The notes beneath the pieces were generated by a model, which ran no database searches, was not told where the DNA came from, and saw only the letters and a program-made list of their open reading frames with translations. The position numbers and the translations under genes are program-made. This document shows positions 42,502 to 52,849 of a DNA stretch of 64,000 nucleotides, in pieces. The stretch is from Saprospiraceae bacterium (GTDB lineage Bacteria; Bacteroidota; Bacteroidia; Chitinophagales; Saprospiraceae), in contig JAIPBL010000007.1 of NCBI GenBank assembly GCA_021739645.1, positions 1-64,000 on the forward strand, given 5' to 3'. Position 1 is the stretch's first letter, and each line of letters begins with the position of its first letter.

Positions 42502-42851
42502 GTGATATAGAAAATGGAGATTGTGTATTTAGTTTAAAACGGCACTAATTTGATTAGGCTTACTTTATACGGCATTACCAAAATGCAGTTGCGATTAAAA
42601 CCGTCAGCCAATTTTAAGTTAATTCTGGACAATTAGCTCAAAAAAGGATGAATTGCCTCACTATTTGTCAGGCGTAAGCTCAACAATGCGCCAAAATAAT
42701 GATGGCCTAAAGTCACAATTTAGAATTCTTTGCTATAAAAAATCCACATTCAACTACCTTTGCAGCATCCACCAAGAACCTAAACTCAAAGCTAGATTCA
42801 CAAAAAAACCTTAGACAGCCCTGTTCTGTCGCATTTCTCAAAGCCTGTTGA
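42502..42851. other. Divergent intergenic region, C39 exporter / M42 peptidase
   Basis: 350 bp, AT-rich. It holds the M42 peptidase promoter (TTTG 42729-42732 and TACCTTTG 42755-42762, spacer 22 bp). I looked for a short double-glycine leader peptide upstream of the exporter and found none that I could support. Confidence 0.55.
42755..42762 (+). promoter_or_regulatory. -7 box for the M42 peptidase gene (TACCTTTG)
   Basis: A perfect TAnnTTTG, 89 bp before the ATG, with TTTG 22 bp upstream. The long leader is not otherwise explained. Confidence 0.55.
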
Positions 42852-43901
42852 ATGATAAATGTTTCCCTGCTAAAAAAAACCTGCGAAATCCCCGGCGCCC
42901 CGGGCTTCGAGCAGCGCATCCGAAAATTCGTCCTGAACGAAATCGCACCGTATGTGGACGAAATTACCACTGATTCGATGGGCAGCGTTATTGCCGTAAA
43001 AAAAGGTCGCTCACCCAAGAAGGTAATGGTAGCCGCCCACCTCGACGAAATCAGTTTTATCGTTACGCATATTGATGACGATGGCTTTCTGCGCCTGCAC
43101 ACGCTCGGTGGCTTTGACCCAAAAACGCTGACAGCTCAACGAGTCATCGTGCATGGCCGACAAGATATTATCGGTGTGATGGGTAGCAAGCCTATCCATA
43201 TCATGAAAGCGGAAGAACGCACCAAAGCCCCAATAATTCAGGACTATTTCATTGACCTCGGCATGAAAAAAGCGGAGGTCGAAACGCTGGTGGCAGTGGG
43301 GGACCCAGTGACCCGGGAGCGGGAACTCATCGAAATGGGCGAATGCGTGAACAGCAAGAGCATTGACAACCGGGTATCCGTTTTCATCCTCATGGAAGCG
43401 TTACGAGAAATGAAAGATATCGAATTGCCTTTCGATTTGTACGCCGTTTTTACCGTACAGGAGGAGGTAGGCATTCGGGGTGCTATTTCGTCTTCTCACC
43501 GGATAGACCCGGATTTTGGCATTGCCATTGACACTACCATCGCCTTCGATGTGCCCGGCGCACTGCCTCATGAGGTGGTGACCAAGCTTGGCGGCGGTGC
43601 AGCCATCAAAATCATGGACAGTGGCACCATCTGCGATTACAGAATGGTGAAATACCTCAAACAAACGGCGAGCCAGAACAACATAAAATGGCAGCCAGAA
43701 ATCCTGACGGGCGGTGCGACGGACACGGTGGGCATCCAACGTTCCGGCAAGCACGGTGCCATTGCAGGCGCAATTTCCATCCCTACTCGGCACATCCATT
43801 CCGTCATCGAAATGGCCCACAAGGAGGACATCCGCAATTGCATTGATTTGCTGAAAGTCAGTTTGAAAAACATGGAAGATTTTGACTGGAACTTCCATTA
43901 A
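42852..43901 (+). CDS. M42-family metallo-aminopeptidase
   Basis: Cytoplasmic di-metal peptidase (tetrahedral aminopeptidase/FrvX type), 349 residues. Metal ligands are in VAAHLDEISF (His, with Asp nearby), SKSIDNRVS (bridging Asp), FTVQEEVGIRGA (catalytic and ligand Glu), AIDTTIAFD, and PTRHIHSVIE (final His). All key motifs are present and the length is normal. Likely role is peptide degradation; substrate specificity cannot be read from sequence. Confidence 0.93.
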   Translation: MINVSLLKKTCEIPGAPGFEQRIRKFVLNEIAPYVDEITTDSMGSVIAVKKGRSPKKVMVAAHLDEISFIVTHIDDDGFLRLHTLGGFDPKTLTAQRVIVHGRQDIIGVMGSKPIHIMKAEERTKAPIIQDYFIDLGMKKAEVETLVAVGDPVTRERELIEMGECVNSKSIDNRVSVFILMEALREMKDIELPFDLYAVFTVQEEVGIRGAISSSHRIDPDFGIAIDTTIAFDVPGALPHEVVTKLGGGAAIKIMDSGTICDYRMVKYLKQTASQNNIKWQPEILTGGATDTVGIQRSGKHGAIAGAISIPTRHIHSVIEMAHKEDIRNCIDLLKVSLKNMEDFDWNFH

Positions 43902-43952
43902 TAGCTACAGTCTCAAGCCAAGTCATCCTACTTCCAAAATCATCAACCTGCG

Positions 43953-44103
43953 ATGAAACTCACCCTACTACCCACCGGCACTTTCAAACTTGACGGCGGC
44001 GCCATGTTCGGCATTGTGCCAAAACGCATGTGGAACAAGGTCAATCCCGCCGATGAAAACAACCTCTGCATCTGGGCCGTGCGATGCTTGCTCATCGAGA
44101 TAA
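43953..44103 (+). pseudogene. Truncated N-terminus of an MBL-fold hydrolase
   Basis: The first about 49 residues (MKLTLLPTGTFKLDGGAMFG, then VPKRMWNKVNPADENNLC and AVRCLLIE) match the N-terminus of Bacteroidota metallo-beta-lactamase-fold hydrolases. The similarity stops before the metal-binding HxHxDH motif, which is missing. The frame then runs into unrelated sequence (SDCSPFGGGLF) to a stop at 44219. A deletion fragment. It overlaps nothing essential and ends near the DUF4836 gene. Confidence 0.75.
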
Positions 44104-44189
44104 GCGACTGCTCACCTTTCGGTGGGGGGCTTTTCCGCTTCTGGCATTGTGGGCTCATTGAATCAAGGAACCAAAAAACATGGAGCCAT

Positions 44190-45737
44190 TTACAGTGCTT
44201 CTTCTGGGTACTTTCCTGATTGCAAATACGCCGCATTTATCATTTCAAACATCGCCTTGAGGCTGTTCGTTTTCGGGTCTTTTGTTTCTAGGATAAAATC
44301 GGTGCCCTTTCCATTTACTTTGAAATTCATTTCTTTGAAAACGTTCGTGTCAACCCCACCGACGGCGTTTTGCAGCGCAGCGAAATCGAACCACCCCGCA
44401 AATGTCTGATTGTCAAATGATTTGAGCGCAACCGTGCCTTCTCCGCCCGTTTCACCTGCTTTGATTTTGTCAAAAAGTGCTTCGTCCGAGCAGAAAGTCA
44501 ACATGCCGTTTTTAAGCAAAATCTTGCCCATGCCTTTGTTCACAGTGATGTTGAAATCAGCGTTGCCCAAAGAAACTATCTTGAACACATCCTTTTCAAC
44601 TTCCTTCAACTTTTTCTCCTTCACTGCGAATTGAAGTAGCTCCCTGGCTTTGGCCTCGTTTTTAAGGCTCATCGAAACAAGAATCTTGGCGTCCTGCATG
44701 TTTTTGGCACCAAAGCCTGCCACCATCACGTCACCTCCGAGGGCATTGATTAGGTCGCTGCGCTTAATCCCAAAGTCGTTGAGTGCGAAATCTGCGTACT
44801 TCTTGCTGTTTGGGCGCTCGCTGAGGAATTTGTCGATGCCAACCAAATCCAGGGCCATTACGGTGGCGAAGGTCATCGGCTCGTTCGGTAGCACCTTGCT
44901 GAAATCGGCGGATGCTTCTTTCTTGAAAAAGCGACCGATGAAGTCCTTCCCAAGTTCGTCGTTGACTTCAAAATCAGCATGTCCGACCATCTTGCCGTTC
45001 TCAAAATCGGCGTAGCTGCTGATGAAATTGTCCTTTAGCGCCTCCGGTTTCACGTCAATCATGCTGAGGGCGAAGCCTGCCCCACTGTTTTTTGCCAAAG
45101 GGTTTGTCGAAAGCCAACTGGTAACATCGTGGTCTGAATTGAGGGCTTTTTGCAACCCTTTTTCCTTTGCTAACGTGTTTTCTGGGTCAATCTTGAAGGC
45201 AGAAACGAGGCGCTGCTCGAAATCCTCCGAGCCTTCATTGCTGAAAGCAAAAACGGCCAAGGACTCGTTCCAGCCCATGATGGTATTGCCGCCGTCATCC
45301 ATGATTTTTATGCCCTCTTTTTCCGAAATCTCACCTTTGCTAGATTTCATCAACGACCCAAACGCCTTTGCGTCTTTGAGGGGAATGAAGAAATAGGTGG
45401 TCATTTCTTCAGGATTCTGTTCGTCGAAGGCAGTGGCGGAATAGATTTTACCATCGAGGTCAACGCCAGATGCAGCTGGGTCAATTAAAACTTTCGCTAT
45501 TTGCGGGTCATTGTCAGAAGTTTTGGCAACCATTTCTTTGTAGAAATCCATTTGCTTAATCGCCTCGAAATCAGCCTTTTGCATCATCTTTTTCAGGTCA
45601 AAAGCGGTAACACTGGTAGCGGTGGAAGGCACGTAGGCTAGCGCATCGCCCGGCATGGATGCGTCCTTTTTACAGGCAGCTATCAGGAGGATTACGCTAA
45701 CTAGCAGAAAACTCGAAAATGCTTTTAAGAAATTCAT
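44190..45737 (-). CDS. DUF4836-family lipoprotein
   Basis: 515 residues from ATG 45737, with a lipoprotein signal (FLLVSVILLIAAC). The mature protein begins DALAYVPSTATSVTAFDLKKMM, as in DUF4836 proteins of Bacteroidota. The sequence has a repeated pattern of VxAxDLxG- and ILVSMSLKNEAKARELLQFAVK-type segments, suggesting two similar halves. Function unknown; likely attached to the periplasmic or outer face of a membrane. The frame is open upstream to 45770, but the signal peptide supports 45737. Confidence 0.82.
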   Translation of the reverse strand: MNFLKAFSSFLLVSVILLIAACKKDASMPGDALAYVPSTATSVTAFDLKKMMQKADFEAIKQMDFYKEMVAKTSDNDPQIAKVLIDPAASGVDLDGKIYSATAFDEQNPEEMTTYFFIPLKDAKAFGSLMKSSKGEISEKEGIKIMDDGGNTIMGWNESLAVFAFSNEGSEDFEQRLVSAFKIDPENTLAKEKGLQKALNSDHDVTSWLSTNPLAKNSGAGFALSMIDVKPEALKDNFISSYADFENGKMVGHADFEVNDELGKDFIGRFFKKEASADFSKVLPNEPMTFATVMALDLVGIDKFLSERPNSKKYADFALNDFGIKRSDLINALGGDVMVAGFGAKNMQDAKILVSMSLKNEAKARELLQFAVKEKKLKEVEKDVFKIVSLGNADFNITVNKGMGKILLKNGMLTFCSDEALFDKIKAGETGGEGTVALKSFDNQTFAGWFDFAALQNAVGGVDTNVFKEMNFKVNGKGTDFILETKDPKTNSLKAMFEMINAAYLQSGKYPEEAL

Positions 45738-45913
45738 TTGATTAAAATTTTGTGAAAAATGTATGGACAAGAATAGGTCTAAAGAAAAACAGAAAGCCGT
45801 TTACTTGGATAAAACGCAGTTTTATCTCGACGGCACACCAAAATCTACATAAATCCGAAATAATTTACCCTGCGAATATTCACTAATCAGGCTTCCACTA
45901 CCCCACTCCTTGC

Positions 45914-45921
45914 TATCTTTG
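45914..45921 (+). promoter_or_regulatory. purL promoter -7 box (TATCTTTG)
   Basis: A perfect TATCTTTG 28 bp before the purL ATG; no clear -33 TTTG. Confidence 0.6.
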
Positions 45922-45949
45922 CGCCTCTTTCAACGCTGTATAAATTTTC

Positions 45950-48181
45950 ATGCATATCACCGAATCAGAAATCACGGAACAGACGGCTGCCAAACTCGGC
46001 CTCACCGCTGAAGAATTTGAAAAAATAAAGCAAGTTTTGGGGCGAACGCCCAATTTCGTGGAGCTAAGCATCTATTCCGTGATGTGGTCAGAGCATTGTT
46101 CCTACAAAAACTCCATCAAATGGCTGAAAACTTTGCCACGGGAGGGCAAGCGCCTGCTTGTTGGTGCTGGGGAAGAGAACGCTGGACTTGTGGACATCGG
46201 CGATGGTATTGCTTGTGCGTTTAAGATTGAGTCGCACAACCACCCAAGTGCAATTGAGCCGTATCAAGGCGCAGCCACAGGCGTTGGGGGTATCCACCGT
46301 GATATTTTTACGATGGGCGCCCGCCCCATTGCAGCGTTGAACTCACTTCGTTTTGGCAACCCCGACGCCGAACACATGAAGGGATTGGTGAAAGGTGTAG
46401 TAAAAGGCATTGGTGACTATGGCAATAGTTTTGGCGTACCAACGGTAGCTGGCGAGGTGTTTTTTGATGAAAGCTACAACCAAAATATCCTCGTAAACGC
46501 TATGTCTGTGGGCATCGTGAAAATAGGAGAAACGGTCTCCGCCTGTGCTGACGGCCCCGGCAATCCAGTATTCATCGTGGGTTCTGCAACAGGGAAGGAC
46601 GGCATCCATGGTGCAACTTTCGCAAGTGCCGACCTCCACGATGAAAGCCACGAAGACCTGCCTGCGGTTCAAGTTGGTGACCCATTTCAAGAAAAACTGC
46701 TGCTCGAAGCCAGCCTCGAAGCCATAAAAACCGGTGCTGTTGTTGGCATGCAGGACATGGGCGCTGCGGGCATCACCTGCTCCACCTCAGAAATGAGCGC
46801 CAAATCGGATACCGGAATGCGCATCGATTTGAGCAAGGTGCCAACCAGACAAGCCAATATGCTAGCTTGGGAAATCCTGCTTTCCGAGAGCCAGGAGCGG
46901 ATGCTCATCGTCGGTAAAGCTGGTCAGGAGCAACCGCTTTTGGAGGTGTTTCAAAAATGGGATTTGGAATGTGTGCAAATTGGCGAAGTGACAGACACCG
47001 GCTTGCTCGAATATTTTTACGAAGGCAAAAAAGTGGCCGAAGTACCAGCCGAATCGCTCGTATTGGGGGGTGGCGCTCCTGTTTACGACCGAGACTTCTC
47101 CAAGCCTGCCTACCTATCGGAGGTGAGCAAGTTCCGTTTGAACAAAATTGACGTTCCAACGGATATTGTAGCTGCTGCGAAGAAGTTATTTTCCTTGCCA
47201 AACTTAGTCTCAAAGCGCTGGGTTTACGAACAATACGACAGCATGGTACGCACCAACAACCTGAGCACAAACGCTCCATCCGATGCAGCCGTATTGCGAA
47301 TCAAAGGTTCAAAAAAGTCGCTGGTAGTGACCGTTGACTGCAACCCAGCGTATGTCCAAGCTGACCCGTACACTGGAGCAATGATAGCCGTTGCAGAGGC
47401 CGCCAGAAATATAACCTGTACCGGGGGTGTGCCAGTGGCAATCACGAATTGTTTGAACTTTGGAAATCCTTACAACCCCGAGGTTTATTACCAATTTGTC
47501 CATGCAATTAAAGGCATGGGAGAGGCATGTCGTAAATTCAATACCCCAGTGACGGGGGGAAACGTCAGCTTTTACAACCAGAGCGAAGTGGATGGCAAAA
47601 CAGCCCCAGTTTTCCCTACGCCGACAATCGGCATGTTGGGCATATTGGAAGACCCTTTACACCAAACCACACTCAACTTCAAAGAAGAAGGTGATGTTAT
47701 TTACATGCTGGGCAATATCATGAACGACTTGGGGAGTTCAGAGTATTTGCGAAATGTTTTGGGTGTAAAAAATTCACCCGCTCCTTATTTCGACCTGCAT
47801 GAGGAGTTTGAATTGCAGCAGCTCATAAGGAATCTTATCCTGAAAAACTGGTTGAATTCAGCCCACGATGTTTCGGATGGGGGTCTATTCACTAACCTGA
47901 TGGAAAGCGCAATTACCAGCGGGCTGGGCTTCAACATTGAAACCGTGGAAACTTTCAGAAAGGATTGCTTCTTATTCGGAGAAAGCCAAAGCAGGGTGGT
48001 CATAAGCCTTCCAGCAGACAAAGAAGATGAACTCCAAAATTTTTTGATAAACAACAACCTCTCCTTTACAAAACTGGGTGAAGTTTTTGGCACTGAGGTT
48101 GTAATAGATGACAAAAATTATGGAAGTGTGGCAGGTTGGAAGCTCATTTTCGACAATACCTTAGGTGAGAAATTTGACTAA
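45950..48181 (+). CDS. purL: Phosphoribosylformylglycinamidine synthase, large subunit
   Basis: ATP-dependent amination of FGAR in purine synthesis. At 743 residues it is the small PurL type that works with separate PurS and PurQ subunits, which are not in the window. Motifs include [55 protein letters not shown]-like here [18 protein letters not shown], and [17 protein letters not shown] in the second half. Intact. Confidence 0.96.
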   Translation: MHITESEITEQTAAKLGLTAEEFEKIKQVLGRTPNFVELSIYSVMWSEHCSYKNSIKWLKTLPREGKRLLVGAGEENAGLVDIGDGIACAFKIESHNHPSAIEPYQGAATGVGGIHRDIFTMGARPIAALNSLRFGNPDAEHMKGLVKGVVKGIGDYGNSFGVPTVAGEVFFDESYNQNILVNAMSVGIVKIGETVSACADGPGNPVFIVGSATGKDGIHGATFASADLHDESHEDLPAVQVGDPFQEKLLLEASLEAIKTGAVVGMQDMGAAGITCSTSEMSAKSDTGMRIDLSKVPTRQANMLAWEILLSESQERMLIVGKAGQEQPLLEVFQKWDLECVQIGEVTDTGLLEYFYEGKKVAEVPAESLVLGGGAPVYDRDFSKPAYLSEVSKFRLNKIDVPTDIVAAAKKLFSLPNLVSKRWVYEQYDSMVRTNNLSTNAPSDAAVLRIKGSKKSLVVTVDCNPAYVQADPYTGAMIAVAEAARNITCTGGVPVAITNCLNFGNPYNPEVYYQFVHAIKGMGEACRKFNTPVTGGNVSFYNQSEVDGKTAPVFPTPTIGMLGILEDPLHQTTLNFKEEGDVIYMLGNIMNDLGSSEYLRNVLGVKNSPAPYFDLHEEFELQQLIRNLILKNWLNSAHDVSDGGLFTNLMESAITSGLGFNIETVETFRKDCFLFGESQSRVVISLPADKEDELQNFLINNNLSFTKLGEVFGTEVVIDDKNYGSVAGWKLIFDNTLGEKFD

Positions 48182-48268
48182 ACCTATCTTTAGTTTTAGG
48201 AAAATGTAGTGCAATGGCTCACCGTACTCAACAATTTCACAATCAAACAATCATAAATCTTTTTGAGC

Positions 48269-49402
48269 ATGAAAAATTTGGCATTAATACTTTTTGCGAT
48301 AGCAACATTGGCATTTAGTTGTAAAGAGGGCGCAAGTAGCAGCGGCCTTACCATTGAAGGGACCATCACCAATGCAAGTAGCATGCAGGTGTATTTTGAC
48401 AAGGTTGGCTTGAACCCAGAAAGTCCAAACCTGGTAATTCTCAAAGCTGATGCAGACGCATCGGGCAAGTTTTCACTGAATGTCCCTGACAAGCCTACGG
48501 CGGGCATCTACCGACTCAGGGTCGGCGAGCAGCAGATTTTTTTGGTACTTGACGGCAAAGAAAACGGCTTGAAGGTCGATGGAAACCTTGCCAACCTCAA
48601 CCAGTTCCAGTACGAAATTGAGGGTTGCGAAAGCTGCATAGCCTATCGTGACATCATGCAGAAAATCGTGTCGAAACAAGCACAGCCTGCCGATGCACAA
48701 GCGTTTATAGAAAACACGCCGAATGCAATGGCGGGTGTATTGGTGGCCTTGCAGGCGTTTGGTGGAAATCCTACCTACCTTGACACCTACAAAAAGGCAA
48801 AGGTTAGGTTGGAAGCCGCCTACCCTGGTTCTGATTACGTGAGGGATTATGACCTATTCCTTACTTCGATACAAAAAGTTCAACAGCCAAGTAATGGTGG
48901 CTTTCAATTTTACGAAGAAAGTCAACGTCAAGCTGCTCCCGACATCAAACTAAAGAATCCAGATGGTCAGGAATACGCCCTTTCTGACCTCAAAGGAAAG
49001 GTGGTATTGCTTGACTTTTGGGCTAGCTGGTGTCGCCCCTGCCGCATGGAAAACCCCAATGTTGTAAACATTTACAACAATTACAAAGACAAAGGATTTA
49101 CCGTGTTCAGCGTTTCTTTGGACGGCATTGACTCCCGAATGGAGCAATCATTTGCTGGAGACACTAAAAGGTACCAAGAGGCTCGTAAGAACGAAATAAA
49201 GAAATGGAAGGACGCCATCGCACAGGACGGGCTTATTTGGCCTACCCATGTTAGCGACCTCAAGAAATGGGAATGCGAACCCGCCAGGATTTACGGCGTT
49301 AGCAGCATTCCCCGCACCTTCATGATTGACAAAGAAGGCCGAATTGCCGCTACGGGTTTGCGGGGTGAGCAAGTGGAGGAGACGCTCAAGCAGCTTCTTT
49401 GA
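48269..49402 (+). CDS. TlpA-like thioredoxin-fold lipoprotein
   Basis: 377 residues. Lipoprotein signal (LILFAIATLAFSC), then a DUF4369-like beta domain (LTIEGTITNASSMQVYFDKV), a helical linker, and a C-terminal thioredoxin domain starting about residue 235 (APDIKLKNPDGQEYALSDLKGKVVLLDFWASWCRPCR). The CRPC active site, then VSSIPRTFMIDKEGRI with the cis-proline, suggest an envelope disulphide reductase. I chose ATG 48269 over a TTG 6 bp upstream. A perfect terminator follows. Confidence 0.92.
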   Translation: MKNLALILFAIATLAFSCKEGASSSGLTIEGTITNASSMQVYFDKVGLNPESPNLVILKADADASGKFSLNVPDKPTAGIYRLRVGEQQIFLVLDGKENGLKVDGNLANLNQFQYEIEGCESCIAYRDIMQKIVSKQAQPADAQAFIENTPNAMAGVLVALQAFGGNPTYLDTYKKAKVRLEAAYPGSDYVRDYDLFLTSIQKVQQPSNGGFQFYEESQRQAAPDIKLKNPDGQEYALSDLKGKVVLLDFWASWCRPCRMENPNVVNIYNNYKDKGFTVFSVSLDGIDSRMEQSFAGDTKRYQEARKNEIKKWKDAIAQDGLIWPTHVSDLKKWECEPARIYGVSSIPRTFMIDKEGRIAATGLRGEQVEETLKQLL

Positions 49403-49418
49403 TTAGCTGATTTTTTAT

Positions 49419-49457
49419 AAAAAAGGGAGTGTCGCTTATCACGACACTCCCTTTTTT
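49419..49457. terminator. Bidirectional terminator
   Basis: AAAAAAGGGAGTGTCG is exactly complementary to CGACACTCCCTTTTTT around a 7-nt loop, between the TlpA-like gene and the convergent GH3/serine hydrolase gene. Confidence 0.92.
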
Positions 49458-49476
49458 ATGCAAAAGCAAACAGTGC

Positions 49477-52400
49477 TTACCCACCAGCACCTTCTTCCAT
49501 TTCTATATTCTCCTCCTCTATGTCCAATTCTGGCAAGCTGTCGTCAAAGCTGCCAAGCGCACTGTAAACCACTTCATGGATTAGGTTGCGTACATTTTCA
49601 GTGAAAATCTTACCATTTCGAGAACTGGGATTCACCCGGTTGGAGAGGAAAACATAGACTAAATGCTGGTCGGGATCAACCCAAACGCAAGTTCCGGTGA
49701 AGCCAGTGTGACCAAATGTTTTGGGTGATGCCTTGGAAGAATATGCCGGATAACGGCGCTTGGTTGGCTTATCGAAACCAAGTCCTCGATGGTTGGTGTA
49801 TTTGTTGGTCACAAAATCTTCTACTGTGCTTCTATCGTAAAACCGCAATCCGCCGTAGGCACCATCATTCAGCAGCATTTGGAAAAGCGCCGCCAAGTCT
49901 TCCGCATTGCTGAAAATGCCAGCACTGCCCCCTACCCCACCCAATAAGGCCACACAGGGGTCGTGGACATAGCCCTGCACCAGTGTTTTCCGCCAATAGT
50001 TGTCCTGCTCCGTGGGGGCGATGCGGCTCTTTGGAAATTTCTCAAGTGGATTGAAGGCAATATTTCGCAAGCCGAGCGGTCGGTAAATATTTTCAAAAAC
50101 ATACTCATCCATCGGCGTTTTGGTCTTTGCCTCAACAATTCTCTTCAGCAAATAGAAATTCACGTCGCTGTATCGGAATTTAGGCTTCGAAACAACAGGC
50201 AGGTTGAAAACCCGCTTGAGAATGGTGTCCTGAAAAGTTTGCCTGAAATAAAGGCCATCCGCCACTTTAACGCTGTACCCACCTTTCCGTTTGCGGCAGA
50301 AGTAGTTATTGCAACCCTTGGCTGGGACATTTTTACCGGAGAAAAAACGGCTCAGCGGCATCTGAGCTTGCAAGCCAGACTGATGGAGCAGTAATTGTTT
50401 GATTTTGATGTTGCCAATTGCCGAGCCAGTTGGCACCGTGATATAGTCCGAAACTTTGCCCTCCAAATCGAGCTGTTTGGTTTGCACCAATTTCATAACA
50501 ACCAAGGTGGTAGCCGAGACTTTGGTCATTGAAGCGATGTCGTAAAGGTCAGTGTTCTTAACTTCCTGAGCCTTCTTGTTGTAGGTGAAATGACCAAAAC
50601 TCTTGGAAAAAATAACCTCTCCATCCTTAGCGACTACCACCTGACAACCAGGGAAAACGCCGTTTTCAATGGCCGTTTCTGCTATGGCATTGATGCCCTC
50701 CAAGCTTTCATCGGCAATACCCACGTTGCTCGCCACGCCGTAGGCCAGGCGAACGGGTTTATGCCGAATGGAAGTACCATAAATCAAATTTTCATCCACT
50801 GATACTGGCAGCTTGCCTACCGACATAACTCCTCCGAAAAGTAACTGCGCAGCGTATTTCTCCGTGAAGCTGTTCTTTTCGAAAATCTGCACACAGGAGA
50901 CATCCTGCCCAAAAAGATGCAAGTTCTTTGGGTTTCCAAAATTGAGCACCACCACCTGCGACTGGCTCGAAAGAGAATTCACGCTCTCGATAAATTGCCT
51001 GTGAAAGCCGGGTTGGAGGTCAATATTGTCCAACAAAATAATGGCCGCAGGCACCTTGCTTGTTTTCTCTAAAACCAATGGCAGCAAATCTCCAGATGCC
51101 GAAATTGGTCGTTCAACTACCCGGTAGTTGGCATATTTTCCAATCAAGGATTCAAAGTCTCGAAATGCTCGGTTGGAATACTTAAAGACTTGATAATCAG
51201 TATCTAAAATTTTCTTGAACGGTAAATTTGCGCCATCGTCCCGTGCAAGAATCACAGAACTTTCGAAGAGTTTTTCAATGAAAAAATCCCAACGAGGGTC
51301 TTCGAAATAACATACGGTTTTGTCAACTTTAGCATCAAGGTTGCTTGGGCGTGGCCGATGTTCACGGACTATTTCGGGCGAACGTTTTTCGGAAATGGAA
51401 ACAAACTTAACGGGTTGGTGAGTGACATTGTCATGCGGAACGATGGATAGCCTAACTGGGAGGCGCCCTCCATTAACCCAAGCCTTCGCCAGCAGTACCC
51501 TGCGCACCCGTCTGTTCAATTCTAGTTCACTTATTTTGCCAGATTTAAGCAATTTATGCGTTGCTGCGAAAACACTTTCCACATCCGCTGTTATGAGCAG
51601 TTCAGTACCAGCCAACAGCATTTTTTCGGGCAGTTCATTTTCACCTAATTTCATGACCATGAGTCCTTTGAAATTTAAGTAACGGCTCAAATAGTTTCTA
51701 ACATAAGCTGGTGGTAGGCTCGATAAAGTATCCAGTTTTAAGGCTTGATTGTCCACGAGTAATCCTCCAAGGCCATTATTTGTTTTGGTTAAATATCGGT
51801 GCAGTGCCACCCTCCGAATCGAATCGTTTTCGATAAACTTGAATTCGGAAAAATTGTCAGCGACTGCCAATATTCGGTTGCTCTGGAGCACTTCGAACAT
51901 TCGCTCGAAACGCAAGTTCAGGGCATCTTCGTCATCTTCAAATGTTTGAAAATCAAAGGGTTTCAAAGCTGAATTGTCAGTTCTAAGGGTTGGACTGAGC
52001 GCCAAGTTGATACCAAGTGCTTTACAATCGCTTGCAAATTTTTTCTCAAAAAAAACCTGTAAAGCCGCCGAGTCAATGGCTGCCACTGAGGTTGGCAACG
52101 GAAATTTCTGTACACCTGTGAACTGGTTGTTCAATGCCACTTTTTGGTCGGTAGCAATGAATAATGGCAATTTAGTGCTTCGACGGAGGCTGTCAACAGC
52201 ATAGATAAAGGTGGCAAGGTGGACGTTGCGGAGCAAAACGCCTCCAACAAGGCCAGCCGAGGTTTCTTGATAAACCTGCGCTTGAGACAATGAATCCTGC
52301 ATCGGTGCATCCCAAAGGATGAGTTGCCCAATTTTTTCATCCAGTGTCAAGCCCGCCAATACAACGTCCACTTGAGTAGTATCCGCACCGCTAAAAGCGG

Positions 52401-52497
52401 GTACCGTCTCCCCAAGATGCCGCCTCTTAGGTTGGCAGGAGGACACCGCCAACATTAGCAATAGCCCAACTAACTGTATGAATGTTTTAGACCTCAT
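49477..52497 (-). CDS. Lipoprotein with degenerate GH3 domain fused to a beta-lactamase-like serine hydrolase
   Basis: 1006 residues from ATG 52497. Lipoprotein signal LMLAVSSC. The N-terminal GH3-like domain begins LAGLTLDEKIGQLILWDAP and keeps FIATDQKVALNN and FPLPTSVAAID. It lacks the KHFPGHG motif and the SD-x-L/M nucleophile loop (MVMKLGENELPEK stands there). A GH3 C-terminal-like domain follows, then a class C beta-lactamase-like domain with SMTK (nucleophile Ser), YSDVNF and FGHTGFTG. Probable cell-wall or peptide hydrolase in the envelope. The GH3 part looks non-catalytic. The fusion type is familiar in Bacteroidota. Confidence 0.88.
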   Translation of the reverse strand: MRSKTFIQLVGLLLMLAVSSCQPKRRHLGETVPAFSGADTTQVDVVLAGLTLDEKIGQLILWDAPMQDSLSQAQVYQETSAGLVGGVLLRNVHLATFIYAVDSLRRSTKLPLFIATDQKVALNNQFTGVQKFPLPTSVAAIDSAALQVFFEKKFASDCKALGINLALSPTLRTDNSALKPFDFQTFEDDEDALNLRFERMFEVLQSNRILAVADNFSEFKFIENDSIRRVALHRYLTKTNNGLGGLLVDNQALKLDTLSSLPPAYVRNYLSRYLNFKGLMVMKLGENELPEKMLLAGTELLITADVESVFAATHKLLKSGKISELELNRRVRRVLLAKAWVNGGRLPVRLSIVPHDNVTHQPVKFVSISEKRSPEIVREHRPRPSNLDAKVDKTVCYFEDPRWDFFIEKLFESSVILARDDGANLPFKKILDTDYQVFKYSNRAFRDFESLIGKYANYRVVERPISASGDLLPLVLEKTSKVPAAIILLDNIDLQPGFHRQFIESVNSLSSQSQVVVLNFGNPKNLHLFGQDVSCVQIFEKNSFTEKYAAQLLFGGVMSVGKLPVSVDENLIYGTSIRHKPVRLAYGVASNVGIADESLEGINAIAETAIENGVFPGCQVVVAKDGEVIFSKSFGHFTYNKKAQEVKNTDLYDIASMTKVSATTLVVMKLVQTKQLDLEGKVSDYITVPTGSAIGNIKIKQLLLHQSGLQAQMPLSRFFSGKNVPAKGCNNYFCRKRKGGYSVKVADGLYFRQTFQDTILKRVFNLPVVSKPKFRYSDVNFYLLKRIVEAKTKTPMDEYVFENIYRPLGLRNIAFNPLEKFPKSRIAPTEQDNYWRKTLVQGYVHDPCVALLGGVGGSAGIFSNAEDLAALFQMLLNDGAYGGLRFYDRSTVEDFVTNKYTNHRGLGFDKPTKRRYPAYSSKASPKTFGHTGFTGTCVWVDPDQHLVYVFLSNRVNPSSRNGKIFTENVRNLIHEVVYSALGSFDDSLPELDIEEENIEMEEGAGG

Positions 52498-52849
52498 GCT
52501 TAGTTTGACACGAATTGATTGAAATATGCTTAAAATAGCCGAAAAACTGTTGGGGAGGAAAAACAGGAGTCCGAGCTGGGGCAAAAATAGTTAAAACAAA
52601 GTATAAGAATGAATTGCGTTTGTCGTATCCAGGTTTGTGTCTCATATTCCATTTGTTCCAAGATTATGCCCATTTAATATTGACGGCCTTACCCAACCTT
52701 CATGTATATGGCTTCCGTCTTGGTTGTTAGCGAGCAAAAGTTAAGAATAAATCAAATATACCGCTTCACCTCGGTCTTTCGTTTACGGGGTCAGCTAGGC
52801 TCTAAATCATATTATTCAGCTCCAGTCAATTCTTGATGAATCTTTATGT
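52498..52849. other. Divergent intergenic region without recognised features
   Basis: 352 bp between the hydrolase and the small barrel gene. It is AT-rich, with no tRNA, repeat, or convincing TAnnTTTG box on either strand. Confidence 0.5.

Noticed and set aside
42502-42851. Short double-glycine leader peptide for the C39 exporter
   Set aside because: No minus- or plus-strand short frame with a convincing GG/GA cleavage motif was visible.
43953-44219. Functional 88-residue protein
   Set aside because: Only the first half resembles a known family and the metal-binding site is missing; the remainder is unrelated sequence.
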